64,000 nucleotides of DNA from Elymus sibiricus (taxonomy: Eukaryota; Streptophyta; Magnoliopsida; Poales; Poaceae), in NCBI GenBank assembly GCA_039707655.1, contig CM077673.1, forward strand, positions 3,296,001 to 3,360,000. Reading direction: 5' to 3'. This document shows positions 8,652 through 22,140 of this stretch, in pieces. The position numbers were made by a program, and so were the translations under genes. The notes under the pieces are model-generated. The model saw only the letters and a list, made by a program, of their open reading frames with translations. It made no database searches and had not been told where the DNA came from. The first letter of the stretch is position 1, and every line of letters starts with the position of its first letter.

Positions 8652-11135
8652 CTATGCTATTATTCACTGTTTTTTTGTTGTCGTGGTCGTCCGAACATTC
8701 GGGGAAGCCCGTGGACCGGTTACAGGGACCTCGCCAAAACTAGCAGAATTTGCCTGTTCCGGCCAGTTTTCTATGCTACTACTCACTAATTTTGGGTCTG
8801 GGGGCGATCCAAACGTTCGGGGAACCCCGGGGTCCGCTTACGGGCACCTCGCCAAAACTCGCAGATTTGGTCCATTCTGACCAGTTTTCTATGCTATTAT
8901 TCACTGTTTTTGGTTGTCATGGTCGTCCCAACATTTGGGGATGTCCGGGGTCCGGTTACGGGGACCTCGCCAAAACTCGCAGATTTGTTCCATTTTTACC
9001 AGTTTTCTATGCTATTATTCACTGTTTTTTGGTTGTCGTGGTTGTCCGAACGCTCGGGGAAGCCCGGGGTCCGGTTACGGGGACCTCGCAAAAACTCATA
9101 GATTTGGTCCATTCTTACCAGTTTTCTATGCTATTACTCACTGATTATGGGTCCCGGGGCGATCCAAATGTTCGGGGAACCCCGGGGTCCGCTTATGGGG
9201 AGCTCGCCAAAACTCGCAAATTTTGTCCATTCTGACCAGATTTCTATGCTATCATTCACTGTTTTTTGGTAGTCGTGGTCGTCCGAACGTTCGGGGAAGC
9301 CCGGGGTGCGTTACGGGGACCTCGCCAAAACTTGCAGATTTTGTGTGTCCCGGCTAGTTTTCTATGCTACTACTCACTAATTTTGGGTCCTGGGGCGATC
9401 CAAACGTCCGGGGAACCCCGGGGTCCGCATACGGGGACCGGGCCAAAACTCGCAGATTTGGTCCATTCTTACCAGTTTTCTATGCTATTATTCACTGGTT
9501 TTTGGTAGTTGTGGTCGTCCGAACGTTTGGGGAAGCTCGGGATGCGGTTACGGGGACCTCGCCAAAACTATCAGATTTTGTCTGTTCCGGCCAGTTTTCT
9601 ATGCTATTACTAACTGATTTTGGGTCCCGGGGTGATCCAAACGTTCGGCGAACCGCGGGGTCCGCGTACGGGGACTTCGCCAAAACTCGCAGATTTGGTC
9701 CATTCTTACCAGTTTTCTGTGCTATTATTCACTGTTTTTTGGCTGTCGTGGTCGTCCGAACGTTCGGGGAAGCCCGGGGTCCGGTTACGGGGACCTCGCA
9801 AACACTCGAAGCTTTGGTCCATTATTACCAGTTTTCTGTGCTATTATTCACTGTTTTTTGGTTGTCGTGGTCGTCCAAATGTTCGGGGAAGCCCGTGGAC
9901 CGGTTACGGGGACCTCGCCAAAACTCGCAGATTTGGTCCATTCTTACCAGTTTTCTGTGCTATTATTCACTGTTTTTGGTTGTCGTGGTCGTCCGAACGT
10001 TCGGGGAAGCCCGTGGACAGGTTATGGGGACCTCGCCAAAACTTGCAGATTTGGTCCATTCTGACCAGTTTTCTATGCTATTATTCACTGTTTTTGGTTG
10101 TCGTGGTCGTCCCAACATTTGGGGATGCCCGGGGTCCGGTTACGTGGACCTCGCCAAAACTCGCAGATTTGGTCCATTCTTACCAGTTTTCTAAGCTATT
10201 ATTCACTGTTTTTTGGTTGTCGTGGTCGTCCGAACGTTCGGGGAAGCCCGGGGTCCGGTTACGGGGACCTCGCAAAAACTCACAGATTTGGTCCATTCTT
10301 ACCACTTTTCTATGTTATTACTCACTCATTTTGGGTCCCGGGGCGATCCAAATGTTTGGGGAACCCCGGGGTCCGCTTATGGGGACCTCACCAAAACTCG
10401 CAGATTTTTTTCATTCTGACCAGATTTCTATGCTATCATTCACTATTTTTCGGTAGTCGTGGTCGTCCGAACGTTCGGGGAAGCCCGGGGTGAGGTTACG
10501 GGGACCTCGCCAAAATTAGCAGATTGTGTGTGTCTCGGCTCGTTTTCTATGCTATTACTCACTAATTTTGGGTGCCGGGGCGATCCAAACGTCCGGGGAA
10601 CCCCGGGGTCCGCATACGGGGACCTGACCAAAACTAACAGATTTGGTCCATTCTTACCAGTTTTCTATGCTATTATTCACTGGTTTTTGGTAGTCGTGGT
10701 CGTCCGAACGTTCGGGGAAGCTCAGGGTGTGGTTACGGGGACCTCGCCAAAACTAACAGATTTTGTCTGTTCCAGCCAGTTTTCTATGCTATTACTCACT
10801 GATTTTGGGTCCCGGGGTGATCCAAACGTTCGGGGAACCCAGGGGTCCGCTTACGGGGACTTCGCCAAAACTCGCAGATTGTTCCATTCTTACCAGTTTT
10901 CTGTGCTATTATTCACTGTTTTTTGGTTGTCGTGGTCGTCCAAAAGTTCGGGGAAGCCCGTGGACCGGTTACGGGGACCTCGCCAAAACTCACAAATTTT
11001 GTCCATTCTTACCTGTTTTCTATGCTATTACTCAGTGATTTTGGTTCCCGGGGCGATCCAAATGTTCGGGGAACCCCGGAGTCCGCTTACTGGGACCTTG
11101 CCAAAACTCAGATTTTGTCCATTCTGACCAGATTT
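8652..11135 (+). repeat. HOR unit 5: 21-mer, 2,484 bp
   Basis: Canonical order. One base is missing in A4 near 9309 (GGTGCGTTACGG instead of GGTGCGGTTACGG), which explains the 2,484 bp length. A2 carries GTTGTCATGG. Confidence 0.9.
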
Positions 11136-13620
11136 CTATGCTATTATTCACTGTTTTTTTGTTGTCGTGGTCGTCCGAACATTCGGGGAAGCCCGTGGAC
11201 CGGTTACAGGGACCTCGCCAAAACTAGCAGAATTTGCCTGTTCCGGCCAGTTTTCTATGCTACTACTCACTAATTTTGGGTCTGGGGGCGATCCAAACGT
11301 TCGGGGAACCCCGGGGTCCGCTTACGGGCAGCTCGCAAAAACTCGCAGATTTGGTCCATTCTGACCAGTTTTCTATGCTATTATTCACTGTTTTTGGTTG
11401 TCATGGTCGTCCCAACATTTGGGGATGTCCGGGGTCCGGTTACGGGGACCTCGCCAAAACTCGCAGATTTGTTCCATTTTTACCAGTTTTCTATGCTATT
11501 ATTCACTGTTTTTTGGTTGTCGTGGTTGTCCGAACGCTCGGGGAAGCCCGGGGTCCGGTTACGGGGACCTCGCAAAAACTCATAGATTTGGTCCATTCTT
11601 ACCAGTTTTCTATGCTATTACTCACTCATTTTGGGTCCCGGGGCGATCCAAATGTTCTGGGAACCCCGGGGTCCGCTTATGGGGAGCTCGCCAAAACTCG
11701 CAAATTTTGTCCATTCTGACCAGATTTCTATGCTATCATTCACTGTTTTTCGGTAGTCGTGGTCGTCCGAACGTTCGGGGAAGCCCGGGGTGCGGTTACG
11801 GGGACCTCGCCAAAACTAGCAGATTTTGTGTGTCCCGGCTAGTTTTCTATGCTACTACTCACTAATTTTGGGTCCCGGGGCGATCCAAACGTCCGGGGAA
11901 CCCCGGGGTCCGCATACGGGGACCGGGCCAAAACTCGCAGATTTGGTCCATTCTTACCAGTTTTCTATGCTATTATTCACTGGTTTTTGGTAGTTGTGGT
12001 CGTCCGAACGTTTGGGGAAGCTCGGGATGCGGTTACGGGGACCTCGCCAAAACTATCAGATTTTGTCTGTTCCGGCCAGTTTTCTATGCTATTACTAACT
12101 GATTTTGGGTCCCGGGGTGATCCAAACGTTCGGGGAACCGCGGGGTCCGCTTACGGGGACTTCGCCAAAACTCGCAGATTTGGTCCATTCTTACCAGTTT
12201 TCTGTGCTATTATTCACTGTTTTTTGGTTGTCGTGGTCGTCCGAACGTTCGGGGAAGCCCGGGGTCCGGTTACGGGGACCTCGCAAACACTCGAAGCTTT
12301 GGTCCATTATTACCAGTTTTCTGTGCTATTATTCACTGTTTTTTGGTTGTCGTGGTCGTCCAAACGTTCGGGGAAGCCCGTGGACCGGTTACGGGGACCT
12401 CGCCAAAACTCGCAGATTTGGTCCATTCTTACCAGTTTTCTGTGCTATTATTCACTGTTTTTGGTTGTCGTGGTCGTCCGAACGTTCGGGGAAGCCCGTG
12501 GACAGGTTATGGGGACCTCGCCAAAACATGCAGATTTGGTCCATTCTGACCAGTTTTCTATGCTATTATTCACTGTTTTTGGTTGTCGTGGTCGTCCCAA
12601 CATTTGGGGATGCCCGGGGTCCGGTTACGTGGACCTCGCCAAAACTCGCAGATTTGGTCCATTCTTACCAGTTTTCTAAGCTATTATTCACTATTTTTTG
12701 GTTGTCGTGGTCGTCCGAACGTTCGGGGAAGCCCGGGGTCCGGTTACGGGGACCTCGCAAAAACTCGCAGATTTGGTCCATTCTTACCACTTTTCTATGC
12801 TATTAGTCACTCATTTTGGGTCCCGGGGCGATCCAAATGTTTGGGGAACCCCGGGGTCCGCTTATGGGGACCTCACCAAAACTCGCAGATTTTTTTCATT
12901 CTGACCAGATTTCTATGCTATCATTCACTATTTTTCGGTAGTCGTGGTCGTCCGAACGTTCGGGGAAGCCCGGGGTGAGGTTACGGGGACCTCGCCAAAA
13001 CTAGCAGATTGTGTGTGTCTCGGCTCGTTTTCTATGCTATTACTCACTAATTTTGGGTGCCGGGGCGATCCAAACGTCCGGGGAACCCCGGGGTCCGCAT
13101 ACGGGGACCTGACCAAAACTAACAGATTTGGTCCATTCTTACCAGTTTTCTATGCTATTATTCACTGGTTTTTGGTAGTCGTGGTCGTCCGAACGTTCGG
13201 GGAAGCTCAGGGTGTGGTTACGGGGACCTCGCCAAAACTAACAGATTTTGTCTGTTCCAGCCAGTTTTCTATGCTATTACTCACTGATTTTGGGTCCCGG
13301 GGTGATCCAAACGTTCGGGGAACCCAGGGGTCCGCTTACGGGGACTTCGCCAAAACTCGCAGATTGTTCCATTCTTACCAGTTTTCTGTGCTATTATTCA
13401 CTGTTTTTTGGTTGTCGTGGTCGTCCAAAAGTTCGGGGAAGCCCGTGGACCGGTTACGGGGACCTCGCCAAAACTCACAGATTTTGTCCATTCTTACCTG
13501 TTTTCTATGCTATTACTCAGTGATTTTGGTTCCCGGGGCGATCCAAATGTTCGGGGAACCCCGGAGTCCGCTTACTGGGACCTTGCCAAAACTCAGATTT
13601 TGTCCATTCTGACCAGATTT
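11136..13620 (+). repeat. HOR unit 6: 21-mer, 2,485 bp
   Basis: Canonical order. A2 again carries GTTGTCATGG. This is the last unit with ACCTTGCC in B8. Confidence 0.9.
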
Positions 13621-16600
13621 CTATGCTATTATTCACTCTTTTTTTGTTGTCGTGGTCGTCCGAACATTCGGGGAAGCCCGTGGACCGGTTACAGGGACCT
13701 CGCCAAAACTAGCAGAATTTGCCTGTTCCGGCCAGTTTTCTATGCTACTACTCACTAATTTTGGGTCTGGGGGCGATCCAAACGTTCGGGGAACCCCGGG
13801 GTCCGCTTACGGGCACCTCGCCAAAACTCGCAGATTTGGTCTATTCTGACCAGTTTTCTATGCTATTATTCACTGTTTTTGGTTGTCGTGGTCGTCCCAA
13901 CATTTGGGGATGTCCGGGGTCCGGTTACGGGGACCTCGCCAAAACTCGCAGATTTGTTCCATTTTTACCAGTTTTCTATGCTATTATTCACTGTTTTTTG
14001 GTTGTCGTGGTTGTCCGAACGCTCGGGGAAGCCCGGGGTCCGGTTACGGGGACCTCGCAAAAACTCATAGATTTGGTCCATTCTTACCAGTTTTCTATGC
14101 TATTACTCACTCATTTTGGGTCCCGGGGCGATCCAAATGTTCGGGGAACCCCGGGGTCCGCTTATGGGGAGCTCGCCAAAACTCGCAAATTTTGTCCATT
14201 CTGACCAGATTTCTATGCTATCATTCACTGTTTTTCGGTAGTCGTGGTCGTCCGAACGTTCGGGGAAGCCCGGGGTGCGGTTACGGGGACCTCGCCAAAA
14301 CTAGCAGATTTTGTGTGTCCCGGCTAGTTTTCTATGCTACTACTCACTAATTTTGGGTCCCGGGGCGATCCAAACGTCCGGGGAACCCCGGGGTCCGCAT
14401 ACGGGGACCGGGCCAAAACCCGCAGATTTGGTCCATTCTTACCAGTTTTCTATGCTATTATTCACTGGTTTTTGGTAGTTGTGGTCGTCCGAACGTTTGG
14501 GGAAGCTCGGGATGCGGTTACGGGGACCTCGCCAAAACTATCAGATTTTGTCTGTTCCGGCCAGTTTTCTATGCTATTACTAACTGATTTTGGGTCCCGG
14601 GGTGATCCAAACGTTCGGGGAACCGCGGGGTCCGCTTACGGGGACTTCGCCAAAACTCGCAGATTTTGTCCATTCTTACCAGTTTTCTGTGCTATTATTC
14701 ACTGTTTTTGGTTGTCGTGGTCGTCCGAACGTTCGGGGAAGCCCGGGGTCCGGTTACGGGGACCTCGCAAACACTCGAAGCTTTGGTCCACTATTACCAG
14801 TTTTCTGTGCTATTATTCACTGTTTTTTGGTTGTCGTGGTCGTCCAAACGTTCGGGGAAGCCCGTGGACCGGTTACGGGGACCTCGCCAAAACTCGCAGA
14901 TTTGGTCCATTCTTACCAGTTTTCTGTGCTATTATTCACTGTTTTTGGTTGTCGTGGTCGTCCGAACGTTCGGGGAAGCCCGTGGACAGGTTATGGGGAC
15001 CTCGCCAAAACTTGCAGATTTGGTCCATTCTGACCAGTTTTCTATGCTATTATTCACTGTTTTTGGTTGTCGTGGTCGTCCCAATATTTGGGGATGCCCG
15101 GGGTCCGGTTACGTGGACCTCGCCAAAACTCGCAGATTTGGTCCATTCTTACCAGTTTTCTAAGCTATTATTCACTGTTTTTTGGTTGTCGTGGTCGTCC
15201 GAACGTTCGGGGAAGCCCGGGGTCCGGTTACGGGGACCTCGCAAAAACTCGCAGTTTTGGTCCATTCTTACCAGTTTTCTATGCTATTACTCACTCATTT
15301 TGGGTCCCGGGGCGATCCAAATGTTCGGGGAACCCCGGGGTCCGCTTATGGGGAGCTCGCCAAAACTCGCAAATTTTGTCCATTCTGACCAGATTTCTAT
15401 GCTATCATTCACTGTTTTTCGGTAGTCGTGGTCGTCCGAACGTTCGGGGAAGCCTGGGGTGCGGTTACGGGGACCTCGCCAAAACTTGCAGATTTTGTGT
15501 GTCCCGGCTAGTTTTCTATGCTACTACTCACTAGTTTTGGGTCCCGGGGCGATCCAAACGTCCGGGGAACCCCGGGGTCCGCATACGGGGACCGGGCCAA
15601 AACTCGCAGATTTGGTCCATTCTTACCAGTTTTCTATGCTATTATTCACTGGTTTTTGGTAGTTGTGGTCGTCCGAACGTTTGGGGAAGCTCGGGATGCG
15701 GTTACGGGGACCTCGCCAAAACTATCAGATTTTGTCTGTTCCGACCAGTTTTCTATGCTATTACTAACTGATTTTGGGTCCCGGGGTGATCCAAACGTTC
15801 GGGGAACCGCGGGGTCCGCTTACGGGGACTTCGCCAAAACTCGCAGATTTGGTCCATTCTTACCAGTTTTCTGTGCTATTATTCACTGTTTTTTGGTTGT
15901 CGTGGTCGTCCGAACGTTCGGGGAAGCCCGCGGTCCGGTTACGGGGACCTCGCAAACACTCGAAGCTTTGGTCCATTATTACCAGTTTTCTGTGCTATTA
16001 TTCACTGTTTTTTGGTTGTCGTGGTCGTCCAAACTTTCGGGGAAGCCCGTGGACCGGTTACGGGGACCTCGCCAAAACTCGCAGATTTGGTCCATTCTTA
16101 CCAGTTTTCTGTGCTATTATTCACTGTTTTTGGTTGTCGTGGTCGTCCGAACGTTCGGGGAAGCCCGTGGACAGGTTATGGGGACCTCGCCAAAACTTGC
16201 AGATTTAATCCATTCTGACCAGTTTTCTATGCTATTATTCACTGTTTTTGGTTGTCGTGGTCGTCCCAATATTTGGGGATGCCCGGGGTCCGGTTACGTG
16301 GACCTCGCCAAAACTCGCAGATTTGGTCCATTCTTACCAGTTTTCTAAGCTATTATTCACTGTTTTTTGGTTGTCGTGGTCGTCCGAACGTTCGGGGAAG
16401 CCCGGGGTCCGGTTACGGGGACCTCGCAAAAACTCGCAGATTTGGTCCATTCTTACCACTTTTCTATGCTATTACTCACTCATTTTGGGTCCCGAGGCGA
16501 TCCAAATGTTTGGGGAACCCCGGGGTCCGCTTATGGGGACCTCACCCAAACTCGCAGATTTTTTTCATTCTGACCAGATTTCTATGCTATCATTCACTAT

Positions 16601-17289
16601 TTTTCGGTAGTCGTGGTCGTCCGAACGTTCGGGGAAGCCCGGGGTGAGGTTACGGGGACCTCGCCAAAATTAGCAGATTGTGTGTGTCTCGGCTCGTTTT
16701 CTATGCTATTACTCACTAATTTTGGGTGCCGGGGCGATCCAAACGTCCGGGGAACCCCGGGGTCCGCATACGGGGACCTGACCAAAACTAACAAATTTGG
16801 TCCATTCTTACCAGTTTTCTATGCTATTATTCACTGGTTTTTGGTAGTCGTGGTCGTCCGAACGTTCGGGGAAGCTCAGGGTGTGGTTACGGGGACCTCG
16901 CCAAAACTAACAGATTTTGTCTGTTCCAGCCAGTTTTCTATGCTATTACTCACTGATTTTGGGTCCCGGGGTGATCCAAACGTTCGGGGAACCCAGGGGT
17001 CCGCTTACGGGGACTTCGCCAAAACTCGCAGATTGTTCCATTCTTACCAGTTTTCTGTGCTATTATTCACTGTTTTTCGGTTGTCGTGGTCGTCCAAAAG
17101 TTCGGGGAAGCCCGTGGACCGGTTACGGGGACCTCGCCAAAACTCACAGATTTTGTCCATTCTTACCTGTTTTCTATGCTATTACTCAGTGATTTTGGTT
17201 CCCGGGGCGATCCAAATGTTCGGGGAACCCCGGAGTCCGCTTACTGGGACCTCGCCAAAACTCAGATTTTGTCCATTCTGACCAGATTT
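13621..17289 (+). repeat. HOR unit 7: 31-mer, 3,669 bp, 10-monomer duplication
   Basis: A1 to A9 in order, then an A10/A3 hybrid, then B2 A4 B3 A5 B4 A6 A7 A8 A9 A10 B5 A11 B6 A12 B7 A13 B8. It is the first unit with CACTCTTTTTTTG in A1, CCCAATATTT in A9 and ACCTCGCC in B8, the domain II signature. Confidence 0.9.
15160..15278 (+). repeat. Hybrid monomer A10/A3
   Basis: It starts CTAAGC like A10, ends CTTACCAGTTTTC like A3 and is followed by B2. It carries the private change CTCGCAGTTTTGG (normally CTCGCAGATTTGG), which also tags the copies at 28413, 32083, 33268, 53733 and 57126. Confidence 0.88.
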
Positions 17290-19655
17290 CTATGCTATTA
17301 TTCACTCTTTTTTTGTTGTCGTGGTCGTCCGAACATTCGGGGAAGCCCGTGGACCGGTTACAGGGACCTCGCCAAAACTAGCAGAATTTGCCTGTTCCGG
17401 CCAGTTTTCTATGCTACTACTCACTAATTTTGGGTCTGGGGGCGATCCAAACGTTCGGGGAACCCCGGGGTCCGCTTACGGGCACCTCGCCAAAACTCGC
17501 AGATTTGGTCCATTCTGACCAGTTTTCTATGCTATTATTCACTGTTTTTGGTTGTCGTGGTCGTCCCAACATTTGGGGATGTCCGGGGTCCGGTTACGGG
17601 GACCTCGCCAAAACTCGCAGATTTGTTCCATTTTTACCAGTTTTCTATGCTATTATTCACTGTTTTTTGGTTGTCGTGGTTGTCCGAACGCTCGGGGAAG
17701 CCCGGGGTCCGGTTACGGGGACCTCGCAAAAACTCATAGATTTGGTCCATTCTTACCAGTTTTCTATGCTATTACTCACTCATTTTGGGTCCCGGGGCGA
17801 TCCAAATGTTCGGGGAACCCCGGGGTCCGCTTATGGGGAGCTCGCCAAAACTCGCAAATTTTGTCCATTCTGACCAGATTTCTATGCTATCATTCACTGT
17901 TTTTCGGTAGTCGTGGTCGTCCGAACGTTCGGGGAAGCCCGGGGTGCGGTTACGGGGACCTCGCCAAAACTAGCAGATTTTGTGTGTCCCGGCTAGTTTT
18001 CTATGCTACTACTCACTAATTTTGGGTCCCGGGGCGATCCAAACGTCCGGGGAACCCCGGGGTCCGCATACGGGGACCGGGCCAAAACTCGCAGATTTGG
18101 TCCATTCTTACCAGTTTTCTATGCTATTATTCACTGGTTTTTGGTAGTTGTGGTCGTCCGAACGTTTGGGGAAGCTCGGGATGCGGTTACGGGGACCTCG
18201 CCAAAACTATCAGATTTTGTCTGTTCCGGCCAGTTTTCTATGCTATTACTAACTGATTTAGGGTCCCGGGGTGATCCAAACGTTCGGGGAACCGCGGGGT
18301 CCGCTTACGGGGACTTCGCCAAAACTCGCAGATTTTGTCCATTCTTACCAGTTTTCTGTGCTATTATTCACTGTTTTTTGGTTGTCGTGGTCGTCCGAAC
18401 GTTCGGGGAAGCCCGGGGTCCGGTTACGGGGACCTCGCAAACACTCGAAGCTTTGGTCCACTATTACCAGTTTTCTGTGCTATTATTCACTGTTTTTGGT
18501 TGTCGTGGTCGTCCGAACGTTCGGGGAAGCCCGTGGACAGGTTATGGGGACCTCGCCAAAACTTGCAGATTTGGTCCATTCTGACCAGTTTTCTATGCTA
18601 TTATTCACTGTTTTTGGTTGTCGTGGTCGTCCCAATATTTGGGGATGCCCGGGGTCCGGTTACGTGGACCTCGCCAAAACTCGCAGATTTGGTCCATTCT
18701 TACCAGTTTTCTAAGCTATTATTCACTGTTTTTTGGTTGTCGTGGTCGTCCGAACGTTCGGGGAAGCCCGGGGTCCGGTTACGGGGACCTCGCAAAAACT
18801 CGCAGATTTGGTCCATTCTTACCACTTTTCTATGCTATTACTCACTCATTTTGGGTCCCGGGGCGATCCAAATGTTTGGGGAACCCCGGGGTCCGCTTAT
18901 GGGGACCTCACCCAAACTCGCAGATTTTTTTCATTCTGACCAGATTTCTATGCTATCATTCACTATTTTTCGGTAGTCGTGGTCGTCCGAACGTTCGGGG
19001 AAGCCCGGGGTGAGGTTACGGGGACCTCGCCAAAATTAGCAGATTGTGTGTGTCTCGGCTCGTTTTCTATGCTATTACTCACTAATTTTGGGTGCCGGGG
19101 CGATCCAAACGTCCGGGGAACCCCGGGGTCCGCATACGGGGACCTGACCAAAATTAACAGATTTGGTCCATTCTTACCAGTTTTCTATGCTATTATTCAC
19201 TGGTTTTTGGTAGTCGTGGTCGTCCGAACGTTCGGGGAAGCTCAGGGTGTCGTTACGGGGACCTCGCCAAAACTAACAGATTTTGTCTGTTCCAGCCAGT
19301 TTTCTATGCTATTACTCACTGATTTTGGGTCCCGGGGTGATCCAAACGTTCGGGGAACCCAGGGGTCCGCTTACGGGGACTTCGCCAAAACTCGCAGATT
19401 GTTCCATTCTTACCAGTTTTCTGTGCTATTATTCACTGTTTTTCGGTTGTCGTGGTCGTCCAAAAGTTCGGGGAAGCCCGTGGACCGGTTACGGGGACCT
19501 CGCCAAAACTCACAGATTTTGTCCATTCTTACCTGTTTTCTATGCTATTACTCAGTGATTTTGGTTCCCGGGGCGATCCAAATGTTCGGGGAACCCCGGA
19601 GTCCGCTTACTGGGACCTCGCCAAAACTCAGATTTTGTCCATTCTGACCAGATTT
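17290..19655 (+). repeat. HOR unit 8: 20-mer, 2,366 bp, A7 missing
   Basis: A6 at 18356-18474 is followed directly by A8 at 18475-18592 (GTGGACAGGTTATGG), so A7 is lost. Private changes: CACCCAAACTCG in B5, AAAATTAACAG in B6, GGGTGTCGTTACGG in A12. The same three recur in unit 11. Confidence 0.9.
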
Positions 19656-22140
19656 CTATGCTATTATTCACTCTTTTTTTGTTGTCGTGGTCGTCCGAAC
19701 ATTCGGGGAAGCCCGTGGACCGGTTACAGGGACCTCGCCAAAACTAGCAGAATTTGCCTGTTCCGGCCAGTTTTCTATGCTACTACTCACTAATTTTGGG
19801 TCTGGGGGCGATCCAAACGTTCGGGGAACCCCGGGGTCCGCTTACGGGCACCTCGCCAAAACTCGCAGATTTGGTCCATTCTGACCAGTTTTCTATGCTA
19901 TTATTCACTGTTTTTGGTTGTCGTGGTCGTCCCAACATTTGGGGATGTCCGGGGTCCGGTTACGGGGACCTCGCCAAAACTCGCAGATTTGTTCCATTTT
20001 TACCAGTTTTCTATGCTATTATTCACTGTTTTTTGGTTGTCGTGGTTGTCCGAACGCTCGGGGAAGCCCGGGGTCCGGTTACGGGGACCTCGCAAAAACT
20101 CATAGATTTGGTCCATTCTTACCAGTTTTCTATGCTATTACTCACTCATTTTTGGTCCCGGGGCGATCCAAATGTTCGGGGAACCCCGGGGTCCGCTTAT
20201 GGGGAGCTTGCCAAAACTCGCAAATTTTGTCCATTCTGACCAGATTTCTATGCTATCATTCACTGTTTTTCGGTAGTCGTGGTCGTCCGAACGTTCGGGG
20301 AAGCCCGGGGTGCGGTTACGGGGACCTCGCCAAAACTAGCAGATTTTGTGTGTCCCGGCTAGTTTTCTATGCTACTACTCACTAATTTTGGGTCCCGGGG
20401 CGATCCAAACGTCCGGGGAACCCCGGGGTCCGCATACGGGGACCGGGCCAAAACTCGCAGATTTGGTCCATTCTTACCAGTTTTCTATGCTATTATTCAC
20501 TGGTTTTTGGTAGTTGTGGTCGTCCGAACGTTTGGGGAAGCTCGGGATGCGGTTACGGGGACCTCGCCAAAACTATCAGATTTTGTCTGTTCCGGCCAGT
20601 TTTCTATGCTATTACTAACTGATTTAGGGTCCCGGGGTGATCCAAACGTTCGGGGAACCGCGGGGTCCGCTTACGGGGACTTCGCCAAAACTCGCAGATT
20701 TTGTCCATTCTTACCAGTTTTCTGTGCTATTATTCACTGTTTTTTGGTTGTCGTGGTCGTCCGAACGTTCGGGGAAGCCCGGGGTCCGGTTACGGGGACC
20801 TCGCAAACACTCGAAGCTTTGGTCCACTATTACCAGTTTTCTGTGCTATTATTCACTGTTTTTTGGTTGTCGTGGTCGTCCAAACGTTCGGGGAAGCCCG
20901 TGGACCGGTTACGGGGACCTCGCCAAAACTCGCAGATTTGGTCCATTCTTACCAGTTTTCTGTGCTATTATTCACTGTTTTTGGTTGTCGTGGTCGTCCG
21001 AACGTTCGGGGAAGCCCGTGGACAGGTTATGGGGACCTCGCCAAAACTTGCAGATTTGGTCCATTCTGACCAGTTTTCTATGCTATTATTCACTGTTTTT
21101 GGTTGTCGTGGTCGTCCCAATATTTGGGGATGCCCGGGGTCCGGTTACGTGGACCTCGCCAAAACTCGCAGATTTGGTCCATTCTTACCAGTTTTCTAAG
21201 CTATTATTCACTGTTTTTTGGTTGTCGTGGTCGTCCGAACGTTCGGGGAAGCCCGGGGTCCGGTTACGGGGACCTCGCAAAAACTCGCAGATTTGGTCCA
21301 TTCTTACCACTTTTCTATGCTATTACTCACTCATTTTGGGTCCCGGGGCGATCCAAATGTTTGGGGAACCCCGGGGTCCGCTTATGGGGACCTCACCAAA
21401 ACTCGCAGATTTTTTTCATTCTGACCAGATTTCTATGCTATCATTCACTATTTTTCGGTAGTCGTGGTCGTCCGAACGTTCGGGGAAGCCCGGGGTGAGG
21501 TTACGGGGACCTCGCCAAAATTAGCAGATTGTGTGTGTCTCGGCTCGTTTTCTATGCTATTACTCACTAATTTTGGGTGCCGGGGCGATCCAAACGTCCG
21601 GGGAACCCCGGGGTCCGCATACGGGGACCTGACCAAAACTAACAAATTTGGTCCATTCTTACCAGTTTTCTATGCTATTATTCACTGGTTTTTGGTAGTC
21701 GTGGTCGTCCGAACGTTCGGGGAAGCTCAGGGTGTGGTTACGGGGACCTCGCCAAAACTAACAGATTTTGTCTGTTCCAGCCAGTTTTCTATGCTATTAC
21801 TCACTGATTTTGGGTCCCGGGGTGATCCAAACGTTCGGGGAACCCAGGGGTCCGCTTACGGGGACTTCGCCAAAACTCGCAGATTGTTCCATTCTTACCA
21901 GTTTTCTGTGCTATTATTCACTGTTTTTCGGTTGTCGTGGTCGTCCAAAAGTTCGGGGAAGCCCGTGGACCGGTTACGGGGACCTCGCCAAAACTCACAG
22001 ATTTTGTCCATTCTTACCTGTTTTCTATGCTATTACTCAGTGATTTTGGTTCCCGGGGCGATCCAAATGTTCGGGGAACCCCGGAGTCCGCTTACTGGGA
22101 CCTCGCCAAAACTCAGATTTTGTCCATTCTGACCAGATTT
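19656..22140 (+). repeat. HOR unit 9: 21-mer, 2,485 bp
   Basis: Canonical order. B2 carries CATTTTTGGTCCCGG and GGAGCTTGCC, both shared with units 10 and 12 (about 22513 and 27367). A13 has TTTTTCGGTTGTCG, a feature of units 7-11. Confidence 0.9.
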
